NCBI GenBank assembly: GCA_020635205.1 | Contig: JACKAE010000002.1 | Coordinates: forward strand, 124,001-188,000 | Reading direction: 5' to 3' | Length of the DNA stretch: 64,000 nucleotides | Origin: Ignavibacteria bacterium | Lineage (GTDB): Bacteria; Bacteroidota; Ignavibacteria; OLB7 | Part shown: in pieces, positions 24,842 to 33,505 of the stretch | Layout: every line of letters starts with the position of its first letter | How positions within the stretch are numbered: position 1 is the stretch's first letter | Translations under genes and position numbers: made by a program | Notes under the pieces: model-generated | Databases searched by the model: none | The model's input: the letters and a program-made list of their open reading frames with translations, nothing else | Told to the model about the DNA's origin: nothing

Positions 24842-25216
24842 TTACGGGAACAGGTAGAGCGTAATCGTTGAGCTTGAAGTTGACCACTGTGCCGTGTGGG
24901 TATTCCCGCTATAGTTAAAGCTCTGGGTTCCACTTGAGGAAGTAATCGTTAAATCACCAACGGTGATGGAGACGATATACTTCCCAGTTGGGGCAGTGTA
25001 GTTGTATGGCCCAGCTCCACTACCGGTTACGTTCAACACTTGCGTTGTGTTGTCACAGAGTTTGATGGTTACCGTTTCGACGTCGTTGGTGGTGTTCCAG
25101 ATAGTAGTTTCTGAATTCCATTCCCCTGGATCAGTACACTGGCTATAACCAGTTTGAGAACCGACGAAAATGAAGAATAGGGTGAAAGCAGCGAGGCTGG
25201 AAAGAAAAACACGCAT
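24842..25216 (-). CDS. Small secreted beta-rich protein, unknown
   Basis: 124 residues from ATG 25216, chosen because AAAAGGTG lies just ahead of it on the minus strand; a GTG three codons upstream overlaps that site. A signal peptide (MRVFLSSLAAFTLFFIFVGS) is followed by a ~100-residue Thr/Ser/Asn-rich beta domain with two Cys (QCTDPGEW and KLCDNTT). No type IX sorting domain. Likely exported to the periplasm or surface. No family recognised. It faces the repeat cluster and has its own terminator. Confidence 0.6.
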   Translation of the reverse strand: MRVFLSSLAAFTLFFIFVGSQTGYSQCTDPGEWNSETTIWNTTNDVETVTIKLCDNTTQVLNVTGSGAGPYNYTAPTGKYIVSITVGDLTITSSSGTQSFNYSGNTHTAQWSTSSSTITLYLFP

Positions 25217-25828
25217 AAGGGTCACCTTTTGGGTTGGTTAATGGAAGTAAATGTGTTGAGCAATATACATAGAATGTGAAGAAATGAAAGGCGTTACCTC
25301 CTTCTTTTGGTACGCCTTATACTTTCGGAGGAAGAAAATGCGAGATGATCGTAAAGGAATCAGTTGATCATATTCTGTACATCCGGTTCTATGAATCTTG
25401 CCTGATTCTTCTCTGTGCGATTCCCTCACCCCCGCCCCTCTCCCATAGTTGGTCAGATATTCGGAGAGTTTTCGAGGTGGGAGAGGGGAGCCAAAGCAGA
25501 GAATCTCAACACACCCGACTGGAAGTCGGGTGTTAATAGCAAACTCCCAAACTGATTGTCCGCGTGTATAAATCCTCCGATAAAGGGGGGCGTATCATGG
25601 CTTCAGTTAAAGAACCGAATCGGGAACAAATTTTCAGCCAACAACGCTATCCTAATCTTTTCTATCCTCGACGCACCATCCTCTACTGTTCCCGGTGCAA
25701 CCTGAAGAATTGCGGCTACTTCTCTACAGTATCCTTCAACTCTTCTCATTTGCATGTTGCAACAATCAGTAGTATTTTGACTACTTCCTCCAGAAAAGGG
25801 ACGTTATCACGAAGGACCGGAGCAAATC
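25217..25828. other. 612-bp intergenic region with hairpin repeats and a multi-hairpin element terminus
   Basis: Contains a CGCCCCTCTCCCA / GTGGGAGAGGGGA inverted repeat (about 25434-25493), a perfect ACACCCGACT-GGA-AGTCGGGTGT palindrome (25511-25533), and at 25555 the words ATTGTCCGCGTGTATAA that also close the multi-hairpin element copies at 188-487 and 11517-11815. A short open frame (25564-25860) runs into the next gene but has no conserved look, so I leave it uncalled. Confidence 0.6.
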
Positions 25829-26962
25829 GTGGCGCGGACTCGAAGCATACGCATTCGTGAAAGCCTTGATGAGTTGGAGCAACTGCGCCAGTACTATCAA
25901 GGCCGGCCCCAGGCACGCCGCATCCTTTTTTTAGCTTTTCTCAAAGAAGATCCCAAGCAGACAATCTCCGAAGCAGCACGCAAAGCCGATATTTCTGATC
26001 GGAGAGGCAGGTATTGGTGGGATGCGTATAGGGATGAGGGGTTGCAGGGGTTGTTAGAGAGGCGGGTGTGGAAGGTGGAGGAGAAGTTAGAGAAAACGAA
26101 TGGTACGAGTTTAGTTCCCTTGAACACATCTTCAATCAATGAAGAGTTTGGGGGAGCAAGCTCAGGTAAACTTCTCGCTTTTATGGCAGCAATTTCTGCT
26201 AATGCAGAAGTTATTGTTTTAAAAGATTGGCTTGCTGGCTTGCGATCCTCCTTATTAGATCTTTTACCGGACGTCGATTATGCTGTTATCAATGTTCGCT
26301 ATGGAATCGATATCCTAAGTCGGTCAAAAAAGTCTCATTATCACCTATCAAAGCAACATTTTTCACCAGATGGCAAAGTCAAAGAAGGGGCAACTTCATC
26401 TAAGCATTATGCAACCAATATTGAACGGTTAATTGATGAAGGGAGGCAAAGTGGCTTTCCATTTGAGAAATACCACTTTCCGCCAAGTGGCTTTGACTTC
26501 TATTTAGGCTCTGGGATGCGTAGTAAAGGGCAAGAGAATGAAGTTGACACCTACATAGGAAGCTTACTCTTACTTCGAGAGAGCCACAAGAGTCCAATCT
26601 CCCAAGAAACAATTGATCTCATTGAGCGACTTCGAATGTTTTTTGTTTATGTCTTTTCTGATTTTGTGTTACGTACAAATTTGAGTAATCCTGGTGGAGA
26701 ACTGTTCCAGCATGCCTTGGATCATGTTGCGGGTGATATAGGGTTAACCTGGAGAGAGCAACAAATTCTAATTTTAGAAATGGAAGGCCGATCATATCAG
26801 GAGATTGCAGATATGCTTTATGTATCATTAAATACTGTTCAATCGCATATTCGATCTGTCTATCGGAAAGCTGGTGTTGGAAAACTCAGTGAGTTTTTTG
26901 CTAAGTATTTTACACCACGTGGATATTTTACGGAAGAATCAAAAAAGAAAAACAAAGAATGA
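25829..26962 (+). CDS. LuxR-type transcriptional regulator with extra N-terminal HTH
   Basis: 377 residues. Residues ~8-70 look like a helix-turn-helix of the kind found at the start of IS630-type transposases and related regulators (LEQLRQYYQGRPQARRILFL, ISEAARKADISDRRGRYWWD, AYRDEGLQGLLERR). The middle ~230 residues have no recognised domain, though parts suggest a GAF/PAS-type sensor. Residues ~310-365 are a clear LuxR HTH: LTWREQQILILEMEGRSYQEI, ADMLYVSLNTVQSHIRSVYRK. It likely binds DNA through the C terminus and responds to a signal or partner via the middle. GTG start at 25829 preceded by GGACCGGAG. The A/T-richer middle and the odd HTH pair set it apart from its neighbours. Confidence 0.8.
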   Translation: MARTRSIRIRESLDELEQLRQYYQGRPQARRILFLAFLKEDPKQTISEAARKADISDRRGRYWWDAYRDEGLQGLLERRVWKVEEKLEKTNGTSLVPLNTSSINEEFGGASSGKLLAFMAAISANAEVIVLKDWLAGLRSSLLDLLPDVDYAVINVRYGIDILSRSKKSHYHLSKQHFSPDGKVKEGATSSKHYATNIERLIDEGRQSGFPFEKYHFPPSGFDFYLGSGMRSKGQENEVDTYIGSLLLLRESHKSPISQETIDLIERLRMFFVYVFSDFVLRTNLSNPGGELFQHALDHVAGDIGLTWREQQILILEMEGRSYQEIADMLYVSLNTVQSHIRSVYRKAGVGKLSEFFAKYFTPRGYFTEESKKKNKE

Positions 26963-27383
26963 ACCCCAATATGAGCTAAATCACAGTCAGAAAAAGACTG
27001 TTTAAGCGAATAATGACTATAAAAGCCCTTGTAAACCGCTATTTCCCCTGATTGAAAGCCTTGCGCTCAATGTGCTACCTTTGTATCGTCCGAAAAGAGA
27101 AAGATCAAAAACGCAAATAGTCCATTTGAATGATTTGATAGATAGAGCCTTGTAGTCCATATAAAGGCGTAACGTTCATTGAAAGGTAGGCCGCGAGAGA
27201 GGAAGTCAGGCCCCGCTTGAAGCAATTCAGGCGAGGGGCATGGGTGTAATATCGACTGTTTATTACAATATCGACTATTTATACCTATGATTTCCACATG
27301 ATTGACTGATTGAAGAGCACCCTCCCGATGTGGTAGGTTTGCATCAACATCACGGGAAACAATCAACTTTAGGAATCGCGGAC
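26963..27383. other. 421-bp intergenic region with candidate promoter and direct repeats
   Basis: A weak hairpin (ACAGTC/GACTGT, 26983-27001) with following T residues may end the regulator transcript. TACCTTTG at 27076-27083 fits the Bacteroidota -7 box, far (~300 bases) ahead of the next gene. Two near-repeats AATATCGACTGTTTAT and AATATCGACTATTTAT sit at 27249-27282. No coding sequence is apparent. Confidence 0.5.
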
Positions 27384-27878
27384 ATGAAAGCCATCTTCTC
27401 AATAGCACTTGCAACACTGGTACTTGGAGCTTCAACACTCTTCGGACAGACCGCAACGGTCGCCCCAGAAGAGGGAGCTGTGCAGATTGGATCCTTTTCT
27501 ATGGATCTCGATGTTCTTTCAGAACCACAGCCAGATGTACAGTATAGTGTTGACGTTAATGGTGGTGTTGCTAGTGAAGGAACACTTTGGTTGACTTCAG
27601 ATGGAGATATTCTGATCACAGTTACAACTGACGAAGTTGGAACTTGGAAGGAAAGCGACCCAATCTACCACAACGCAACAACGGACTACACATACGATAA
27701 GCTCGGCGCAACGGCAGTTTGGATGGCAGATGCGAAGGGATACAACGTTGGTCCTGAGACCGAGGTGAAGCTGGTGAAGACCACCACCAGCACAGTAGAA
27801 GGGGAGCGTCAGTACAAGATTGAGGAGAATGGTAGCAACACCGAAGTGAAGTTGATGAATGCAGATGGTACATATTGA
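27384..27878 (+). CDS. Small secreted protein, unknown
   Basis: 164 residues from ATG 27384, chosen over an upstream in-frame start at 27330 because MKAIFSIALATLVLGASTLF makes a clean signal peptide cut after FGQT. The mature part is Thr/Val/Asp-rich and beta-type (VQYSVDVNGGVASEGTLWLT). It has no Cys anchor and no sorting domain, so it is probably periplasmic or surface released. Nothing similar recognised. A hairpin terminator follows 63 bases later. A long untranslated leader is possible from the promoter at 27076. Confidence 0.6.
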   Translation: MKAIFSIALATLVLGASTLFGQTATVAPEEGAVQIGSFSMDLDVLSEPQPDVQYSVDVNGGVASEGTLWLTSDGDILITVTTDEVGTWKESDPIYHNATTDYTYDKLGATAVWMADAKGYNVGPETEVKLVKTTTSTVEGERQYKIEENGSNTEVKLMNADGTY

Positions 27879-27940
27879 CTGATGACGAACGGCAAAAAGG
27901 CCGGACACGTCCAATAGGTCGTATGTAAACAAACCGCAGA

Positions 27941-27961
27941 AAAGCCTTGAATGAAGGCTTT
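27941..27961 (+). terminator. Hairpin terminator candidate
   Basis: AAAGCCTT at 27941-27948 pairs perfectly with AAGGCTTT at 27954-27961 around GAATG, downstream of the small secreted gene. The T-run is short. Confidence 0.5.
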
Positions 27962-28175
27962 GCTTCCAAAGTGAAAGCAAAGAACATGTTAAGGCTACTG
28001 ATTTGAAAATTTTAATAGAATCTTGATAATAGAATTGGGACTTTCGTTCCCATGCCGGTGAGAGGAAAGATTTGAAAACCTCCTTAGTGAATGATTCAAT
28101 CTCTCTTACTGACAACGGAAGTCCCAGACGTCCACAACCAACGTTAATCGTTCAACAAATACAGTGAAAAAGACG

Positions 28176-28463
28176 ATGAAAAACGTACCCCCTACTCTCA
28201 GAGAAAGAATTATTGAAGCTTGGACAACCGGTTCCTATACCGAAATCCAGCTTGCTGAGCAGTTCAATGTGAGTCGTGCTTATGTGACGGAGGTTCTGAA
28301 CAACCATCGTCGTCAGACAGCAACGCCAATCCATCGCAGAACGCTCGGTCTTGCTCGGGAGCTTTACAGTGCGGTTCCCTCAGAAGTGGCAGGAGCATTT
28401 GCACGTCGCTTCGAGGAAGTGACCCATGCAAACAAAGGCCTCCTCTTCATGCCGAATCTCTAA
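28176..28463 (+). CDS. Small HTH DNA-binding protein
   Basis: 95 residues from ATG 28176; a GTG at 28164 would add four residues (MKKT). Residues ~8-45 form a helix-turn-helix: TLRERIIEAWTTGSYTEIQLA, EQFNVSRAYVTEVLNNHRRQ, similar to resolvase-like or Sigma70 region 4-type HTH. The rest is a short helix-rich tail (LARELYSAVPSEVAGAFARR). No effector domain. It is alone, between long non-coding stretches, and ends before a strong terminator. Likely a small regulator; target unknown. 27962-28175 upstream holds nothing else. Confidence 0.65.
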   Translation: MKNVPPTLRERIIEAWTTGSYTEIQLAEQFNVSRAYVTEVLNNHRRQTATPIHRRTLGLARELYSAVPSEVAGAFARRFEEVTHANKGLLFMPNL

Positions 28464-28516
28464 AAATTTAGGCTGTCCCCAGCATTCTGGTATTGTTGCC
28501 TTGTTAATGATGTTGT

Positions 28517-28554
28517 GAAAAGTCCACACGGTTATCGTGTGGACTTTTCGTTTT
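28517..28554 (+). terminator. Rho-independent terminator after the HTH gene
   Basis: GAAAAGTCCACACG at 28517-28530 pairs perfectly with CGTGTGGACTTTTC at 28536-28549 around a five-base loop, followed by GTTTT. A textbook 14-bp stem. 28555-28793 beyond it shows no further feature before pyrK. Confidence 0.9.
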
Positions 28555-28793
28555 AGGTGGATTTGCTCTCCTGTCGTTCGGTCGGGTTAGGTAGTGGTGT
28601 AGGATTCTCATCTATGTCCGGTAATGATGTGCCCAACCGGGTTGTCGGAATATCTCAGGAACCCCCGACGTTGTGAGGTGAGCATCCCAAAGGGATTTAT
28701 GTGATCTCTCACACTCATGCACTCTCAAACTTCTCACCTCGAAATTAACGCATCCTCACCGTCCCCTCTTCTCCGATTTACTAATTTCGTACC

Positions 28794-29591
28794 ATGTACC
28801 TTCAAACTGTCTCCGTAGAATATTCTAAAGAAATTGCCGAGAACGTCTGGGTGATCGGCTTTTATGCGCCCAATGTGGCCAAAGCAGTCCTGCCAGGACA
28901 ATTTCTGAACGTAAAGCCAGATGCTTCTTTCGATCCCCTTCTGAGGCGTGCGTATAGCGTCCACAGGGTTCAGGGGGAGTTAGTCGAACTGATTTACAAC
29001 GTTCATGGTCGGGGATCAGCAATTTTTGCGGTCAAGCGTCCGGGCGATCCACTCGATATTATGGGGCCGCTCGGTGTACCGTTTCATCTTGAGGGTGAGT
29101 TCACCCGGGCAATTCTGATCTCTGGCGGACTTGGGATTGCCCCAATGCCGATTTTGGGGGATGAACTGCACAGTCGCGGAATTGACGTTGTGAACATTCA
29201 CGGTGCTCGCTCTGCGAAGATGATTGTTCAGGATGACCGTCTCCGCAATCCTATTTATGCAACTGACGACGGTTCCCTCGGCTTTCACGGGAATGTGGTG
29301 GGAGCCTTGGCCGAGTATTTGGATAAGAGCGACCACTCTGAGGAGTCTCTCCGTCTCTTTGCCTGTGGACCAAACCGTATGCTGGAGAGCTTAGCCAGCT
29401 TCTGTGATGGGCGAGGGTTGCCACTGGAAGTCTCGCTGGAGTGCCAAATGGCTTGCGGGATCGGTATTTGTCAGGGGTGTCCCGTGGAAATGAAGGGTGG
29501 TGAGCGGAAATACACTCTGGTTTGTACACATGGCCCGAACTATGATGTTCAGGATATTCTCCTCGAGTCGCTACCGGTGGAACATGGGTAG
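28794..29591 (+). CDS. pyrK: Dihydroorotate dehydrogenase B electron transfer subunit PyrK
   Basis: 265 residues. The first ~100 residues are a ferredoxin-reductase-type FAD barrel with the FAD-binding RRAYSV motif at ~52-57; a GGLGIAPM turn (~110-117) begins the NAD-binding half; the C terminus carries four Cys for a [2Fe-2S] centre (CQMACGIGICQGCPV and LVC). PyrK passes electrons from PyrDB to NAD in pyrimidine synthesis. The gene lies 154 bases upstream of pyrD in the same direction, the expected pair. ATG start at 28794. Confidence 0.95.
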   Translation: MYLQTVSVEYSKEIAENVWVIGFYAPNVAKAVLPGQFLNVKPDASFDPLLRRAYSVHRVQGELVELIYNVHGRGSAIFAVKRPGDPLDIMGPLGVPFHLEGEFTRAILISGGLGIAPMPILGDELHSRGIDVVNIHGARSAKMIVQDDRLRNPIYATDDGSLGFHGNVVGALAEYLDKSDHSEESLRLFACGPNRMLESLASFCDGRGLPLEVSLECQMACGIGICQGCPVEMKGGERKYTLVCTHGPNYDVQDILLESLPVEHG

Positions 29592-29745
29592 GGGATGAGT
29601 ATGAGAGTGTATGAGTGGGGGGAGTGTATGAGGAGTGGGATTGTGACTTTAAGCGGACGGCTCTGTTGGGGGAAGGAAATGTTTGTATTGCGTGCTGGTT
29701 GAGCGTCCATTGAGTACTTAGGGCTATATAATTCAGAACACGATT

Positions 29746-30690
29746 ATGTCAACAGAACTAACCATCCGAAACGCCACATTTAAGAATCCTGTTCTCACGG
29801 CAAGTGGCACGTTCGGTTATGGACTTGAGTGTCCAGCTTTTGTGGATGTCTCTCAACTTGGAGGGGTTGTCACCAAGAGCATTAGCCGGAAACCGCGCGA
29901 TGGAAATCCTCCACAGCGAATTGCCGAAACGTCGGCTGGAATGCTCAACTCTATTGGATTAGCCAATGTGGGGGTCGATGTGTTTCTCGCGGAGAAACTC
30001 CCTGCCTTGCGCAAGGCTGGAGCAACCGTGGTTGTAAACATTGCGGCAAGCTCTATTGAAGAGTATGCCTACGTTCTTGAACGGTGCGAGGAACATGAGG
30101 GGATAGCAGGGTACGAGATCAACGTTAGTTGTCCGAACGTGAAGGATGGAGGGTTGAGTTTTGGAACCAGTTGCCCAGCTGTGGCAGAAATTACCCGCGA
30201 CCTGCGGAAGCGAACCGAGAAGTTATTGGCCATGAAGTTGACGCCGAACGTGACGAGCATTGGAGAGTTCGCTCGGGCATGTGAGGCCGAAGGAGCCGAC
30301 GCTGTCTCCTGTGTGAATACTTTTGTCGGCATGGATATCTTTGTCGATTCACGCCGTCCGAAAATCGCGACGATTACTGGTGGATTTTCAGGACCGGCCA
30401 TTCTGCCGATGGCTCTGGCAAAGGTTTGGGAAGTTCGCAAGGCGGTGAATATCCCAATTATCGGAATTGGGGGTATCTGCACGGCTGAAGACGCGCTAAA
30501 ATTCCTCATTGTTGGGGCTTCACTGATTCAGGTTGGGACGGCACTCTTCGTAGACCCAGGCGTTGGTCCAACAATTGCTGAAGGGATTGCTGCCTACATG
30601 GATCGGCACGGTATGAAATCACTCAACGAACTTATCGGCTCGCTCGATACATCACTCCAGCCGTCGCTTGTGGCGGCTGGGTGGGAGTAA
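29746..30690 (+). CDS. pyrD: Dihydroorotate dehydrogenase B catalytic subunit PyrD (class 1B)
   Basis: 314 residues of a TIM barrel with FMN. Class 1B is shown by the catalytic Cys in NVSCPNVKDGG (~residue 129) in place of Ser, and by the adjacent pyrK. Other signatures: VTKSISRKPRDGNPPQR near 44 and IGIGGICTAEDALKFLIVGAS near 250 for the phosphate loop. Converts dihydroorotate to orotate in pyrimidine synthesis in the cytosol. It ends in front of a strong bidirectional terminator. Length and start (MSTELTIRNATFKNPVLTAS) are standard. Confidence 0.96.
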   Translation: MSTELTIRNATFKNPVLTASGTFGYGLECPAFVDVSQLGGVVTKSISRKPRDGNPPQRIAETSAGMLNSIGLANVGVDVFLAEKLPALRKAGATVVVNIAASSIEEYAYVLERCEEHEGIAGYEINVSCPNVKDGGLSFGTSCPAVAEITRDLRKRTEKLLAMKLTPNVTSIGEFARACEAEGADAVSCVNTFVGMDIFVDSRRPKIATITGGFSGPAILPMALAKVWEVRKAVNIPIIGIGGICTAEDALKFLIVGASLIQVGTALFVDPGVGPTIAEGIAAYMDRHGMKSLNELIGSLDTSLQPSLVAAGWE

Positions 30691-30724
30691 GCGTAAGGTT
30701 GAGAGTTAAGAGTGATAAAAAAGT

Positions 30725-30770
30725 AGCTGCGATAGTGAGTTGTTTTGATTCCTCACTATCGCAGCTTTTG
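30725..30770. terminator. Strong bidirectional terminator
   Basis: AGCTGCGATAGTGAG at 30725-30739 pairs perfectly with CTCACTATCGCAGCT at 30752-30766, followed by TTTTG on the plus strand and preceded by a run of A (AAAAAAGT) that gives a T-run on the minus strand. It separates pyrD from the converging thioredoxin-like gene. Confidence 0.92.
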
Positions 30771-30788
30771 TATTGATGAAACCAGGTG

Positions 30789-31373
30789 TTAGTTGTAGCT
30801 AAACCGAGGGAACCAATCTCCAGGACCATTAGGGAGAAGTTCAAACATGTGCCAAATGCCAGCGTAAACGTCGCCGGGACCGAAGAAGTCGTAGGCAACA
30901 CGAGTGATAGTTCCATCCTCACCTCTGGTAAAGACCGAAACGCCCGGCATGTAGTAGGTCTTTCCATCCTGCTCAGTTTGATAGCCCATGTCGCGTGTAA
31001 ACTCGGATCCTTCAGCTGAAGCCATCGGGAATTTCCATCCTCGGCTTTGGGCAAACTCTTGCTGAACTTCTGGGCTGTTCGGAGAGACGACAACGAAGGC
31101 GGCTCTGTCGGATAGGTGTTGTGAGACGCCGTTGAATCCATCTGCCCAGAGTGTACAGTAAGGGCAATTCTTTCCCATGTTGTGAATCACAATCAGTTCG
31201 CTCTTCTCACCAAAGAGTTGTGAGAGCGTTGTCTCCGATCCATCTTGGTTTTTAAGCGAGTAGTTCTGCACGGTTTCACCTGCGGTCTCTTTCAATAATG
31301 TTCGGCGCTCTTCCATTTTTGAACTAATCTCGTTCTCAAGCACTTCAAGTCGTGATCTTGTTTCGTCAGTCAT
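30789..31373 (-). CDS. DUF899 / thioredoxin-fold family protein
   Basis: 194 residues from ATG 31373 (an in-frame start four codons upstream would add little). Residues ~45-165 follow the DUF899/AhpC-like pattern: YSLKNQDGSETTLSQLFGE, then NMGKNCPYCTLWADGFN with a CPYC dithiol motif, RGWKFPMAS and GVSVFTRGEDG. Proteins of this family are predicted thiol-disulfide oxidoreductases; substrates are unknown. It closes the VOC run but a 253-base repeat-rich gap (31374-31626) separates it from the nearest VOC gene, so it may be its own unit. Confidence 0.85.
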   Translation of the reverse strand: MTDETRSRLEVLENEISSKMEERRTLLKETAGETVQNYSLKNQDGSETTLSQLFGEKSELIVIHNMGKNCPYCTLWADGFNGVSQHLSDRAAFVVVSPNSPEVQQEFAQSRGWKFPMASAEGSEFTRDMGYQTEQDGKTYYMPGVSVFTRGEDGTITRVAYDFFGPGDVYAGIWHMFELLPNGPGDWFPRFSYN

Positions 31374-31626
31374 AATTATTTCCAATGAATGATATAATGA
31401 TTCTATTCCTTCCTCTTAACTCCTCGACTCGACAACCTCTACTAATCAAGGCGTTGGCTGAAGACCTGCGCCTACCACTCTTACTCTTCTCTCTATAAAC
31501 TCTCAACTCTTCTCTCTACACACTCTATAAACTCGATCTGACCTGCCGTACGCTCCCCGCAAGAAGGAAGACCGGAGCATGACGCGGGAAGCGCACGACA
31601 ATGTCAAAGTTAAAAATGGTAGAGCT
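31374..31626. other. Intergenic repeat-rich gap in the VOC array
   Basis: Contains CTCGACAACCTCTACTAATC and CTCTCTATAAACTCTCAACT words that recur at 37496-37663, 37665-37720, 6522 and 49660. Nothing coding is seen. Confidence 0.6.
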
Positions 31627-32004
31627 TTATCCACTTATCAAGGCAGCAACTGCACCTGCTGGGTCTCGAATGATGCAGAATAGGTTCTCGCCCATCTTGC
31701 GAGGACCATCTATTACTTCCCCCCCCATCTCAACGCACTTTTCTGCACTCCCCTTAACATCCTCTACGGTGATGTAGATCAACCACATCGGAGGGATATT
31801 TCCGTTCTCTCCTCTTGCGTGACATAGCCCTGCAACGGTCTTTCCGTCAGTTCGCTGCATGTCGTAGTCGTGATACTCACCCATGTTGTGGGGGGCAGCT
31901 TCCCAACCGACTACTTCGGAGTAGAAGTTGCTAATGGCTTGTGCGTTCTCAACCGTAAGGTCTTGCCAAATGACTGTTCCTATCGGTGTTGAGGATTCAC
32001 TCAT
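31627..32004 (-). CDS. VOC (glyoxalase-fold) superfamily protein
   Basis: 125 residues, one VOC module pair. Opening IGTVIWQDLTVENAQAISNF and closing CIIRDPAGAVAALI fit the family; FYSEVVGWE is the helix that follows the first strand. VOC proteins use a beta-alpha-beta-beta-beta fold for metal-dependent or binding roles (glyoxalase, dioxygenase, antibiotic-binding). I cannot assign a substrate. Last of the run of VOC genes on this strand. Confidence 0.85.
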   Translation of the reverse strand: MSESSTPIGTVIWQDLTVENAQAISNFYSEVVGWEAAPHNMGEYHDYDMQRTDGKTVAGLCHARGENGNIPPMWLIYITVEDVKGSAEKCVEMGGEVIDGPRKMGENLFCIIRDPAGAVAALISG

Positions 32005-32060
32005 GTTTGTTGCTCTCTTTTGCTGTGAATAGTGGAAATCTCTTTAACTCTACTCTCTCC

Positions 32061-32468
32061 CTATATCTCACCAAAGGCTTCGATGATATTCCCAGCCGGA
32101 TCAAAGAACTGGAACCAATATTTGTTCTCACCAACTTTCCTCGGACGCTCATCGATAATGTCAATATCAGCCGCTACAAGTTTTGTGAACAGAGCAGTGG
32201 CTGATGGAACCGTGAGGGTAAATGTAGCGCGGGAGGTGAGGGGGTCGGTCTGCCGAATACGATGCCCTCCTTCCAGATAGAGACCCAAATCCTTGCCGAT
32301 ACTAAAGAAGCATGACTCGTCTCCCATATCATACTGCTTCTCAAGTTCAAGTACGTTCAAGTAGAAGTCGGCTGACTGTTTAAAGTCATCAACGTAGACC
32401 GAAACGAAGGCAAGTCCGGTGATGGATGCAGGATTTATCGTAGTCAATGTTTCGTATAGCATTGTCAT
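32061..32468 (-). CDS. VOC superfamily protein (glyoxalase/bleomycin-type)
   Basis: 135 residues. Core: ITGLAFVSVYVDDFKQSADF, YLNVLELEKQYDMGDESCFF, then YWFQFFDPAGNIIEAFGEI at the end. These are the usual VOC phrases, with a conserved acidic residue at the C-terminal metal position (EAFGE). Start at ATG 32468. Sits 97 bases from the next VOC gene upstream and 56 from the one downstream. Confidence 0.87.
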   Translation of the reverse strand: MTMLYETLTTINPASITGLAFVSVYVDDFKQSADFYLNVLELEKQYDMGDESCFFSIGKDLGLYLEGGHRIRQTDPLTSRATFTLTVPSATALFTKLVAADIDIIDERPRKVGENKYWFQFFDPAGNIIEAFGEI

Positions 32469-32565
32469 TCCTAAATCACAAAGGCTGGACTCTGAGAAAT
32501 GGTGAGTCCTGAAAATTGAATGTGTGTGAATATCATCGATTGCCAGACACTTATGGTAATTGGGC

Positions 32566-32940
32566 TTACCTGCGTGAGTGAAGAGCTAAGCGATTCCCTT
32601 CAGTGTCGAGGAAGAGGGCTGAGTAGCCGATCTCCTCAGAAATCAGTTCCTTATTGCTGAGAACTTTCCCACCGGCAGACTCCACCCGATCCAGAATCGG
32701 TTGCAGATCATCTCCTCCATTTAAGTAGACCAACACTCCGCTCTGCGACGGAACGTTCCCGGGATGTCGGGTGATGCCACCTCCAACGGAGTTTTGATGA
32801 TCGAAGAACGCATAGTCTTCTCCCGGTGAACCAAAGCGGTGAAGTTTAGTCTCCAGAATTGTCTCGTAGAACAAAACTGCACGCTCAAAGTCGTGAGCCG
32901 GAATTTCAAACCACGTAATGATGTCCTGCTTCCTCTCCAT
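32566..32940 (-). CDS. VOC superfamily protein
   Basis: 124 residues from ATG 32940, where MERKQDIITWFEIPAHDFER is the normal opening; the frame extends 17 residues upstream without support. YETILETKLHRFGSPGEDYA and YSALFLDTEGNRLALHS match the module. Single domain. Substrate unknown. Confidence 0.87.
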   Translation of the reverse strand: MERKQDIITWFEIPAHDFERAVLFYETILETKLHRFGSPGEDYAFFDHQNSVGGGITRHPGNVPSQSGVLVYLNGGDDLQPILDRVESAGGKVLSNKELISEEIGYSALFLDTEGNRLALHSRR

Positions 32941-33009
32941 AGATGTCCTCACTAAGGTTAAAAAAGAATTCTTGCTTCGTTGTAGGTTCACGTAACCTAT
33001 CGTCTGGGG

Positions 33010-33378
33010 TTATTCAGTTGGCGACAATGGCTGCATGATGCAGAAGATATTCCCTTCGGTATCCTTGAAGTAGGCGTAGGAACCAACGCCGGGAATATCA
33101 GTTCGCGGAACTACCTGAGTTCCACCATTCTGTAGAACGCTCTCGGTATAGTCCTCAAGCGACTCTACTTCAATCGAAGTGGTTGCGTTCGGCGAACCTT
33201 CGCGCCGGCGCAGCATTCCACCGTTGATCCCCGGCTCGGAATCATCGCCAGTATCTACAAGCCAATAGTCTTCCGGTCCTTCCCACTTCACCATTTTCCA
33301 TCCGAAAACGTTTCCGTAAAACATTGCTGCTCTTTCTGGCTCTTCGGCTGTAAACTCAAAGTAGACTACTCGTGGCAT
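33010..33378 (-). CDS. VOC superfamily protein, paralogue of the next gene
   Basis: 122 residues. Closely related to the gene at 33506-33871: both have MxRVVxFE, FGW, KWEGPEDYWL, GINGG and IPGVG at matching positions. This indicates a local gene duplication. Ends NIFCIMQPLSPTE. Substrate unknown. Confidence 0.88.
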   Translation of the reverse strand: MPRVVYFEFTAEEPERAAMFYGNVFGWKMVKWEGPEDYWLVDTGDDSEPGINGGMLRRREGSPNATTSIEVESLEDYTESVLQNGGTQVVPRTDIPGVGSYAYFKDTEGNIFCIMQPLSPTE

Positions 33379-33505
33379 GTTCTACCCAATGAAATGTGGT
33401 ATAGATGTTTCTGGTAATTGTGGGGGATGAATTTTTTTCTCCTTCGGGTGATGGGGAGAGCGGAGGGAGGAGAACCCTCCGCTCCCCTCAGAGATATTTC
33501 ATAGC

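Noticed and set aside
25564..25860. 98-residue ORF before the LuxR-type gene
   Set aside because: It overlaps the regulator start, contains element-terminus sequence and has no family pattern.
28164..28463. A CopG/antitoxin for a toxin nearby
   Set aside because: No toxin gene is adjacent; only the HTH can be supported.
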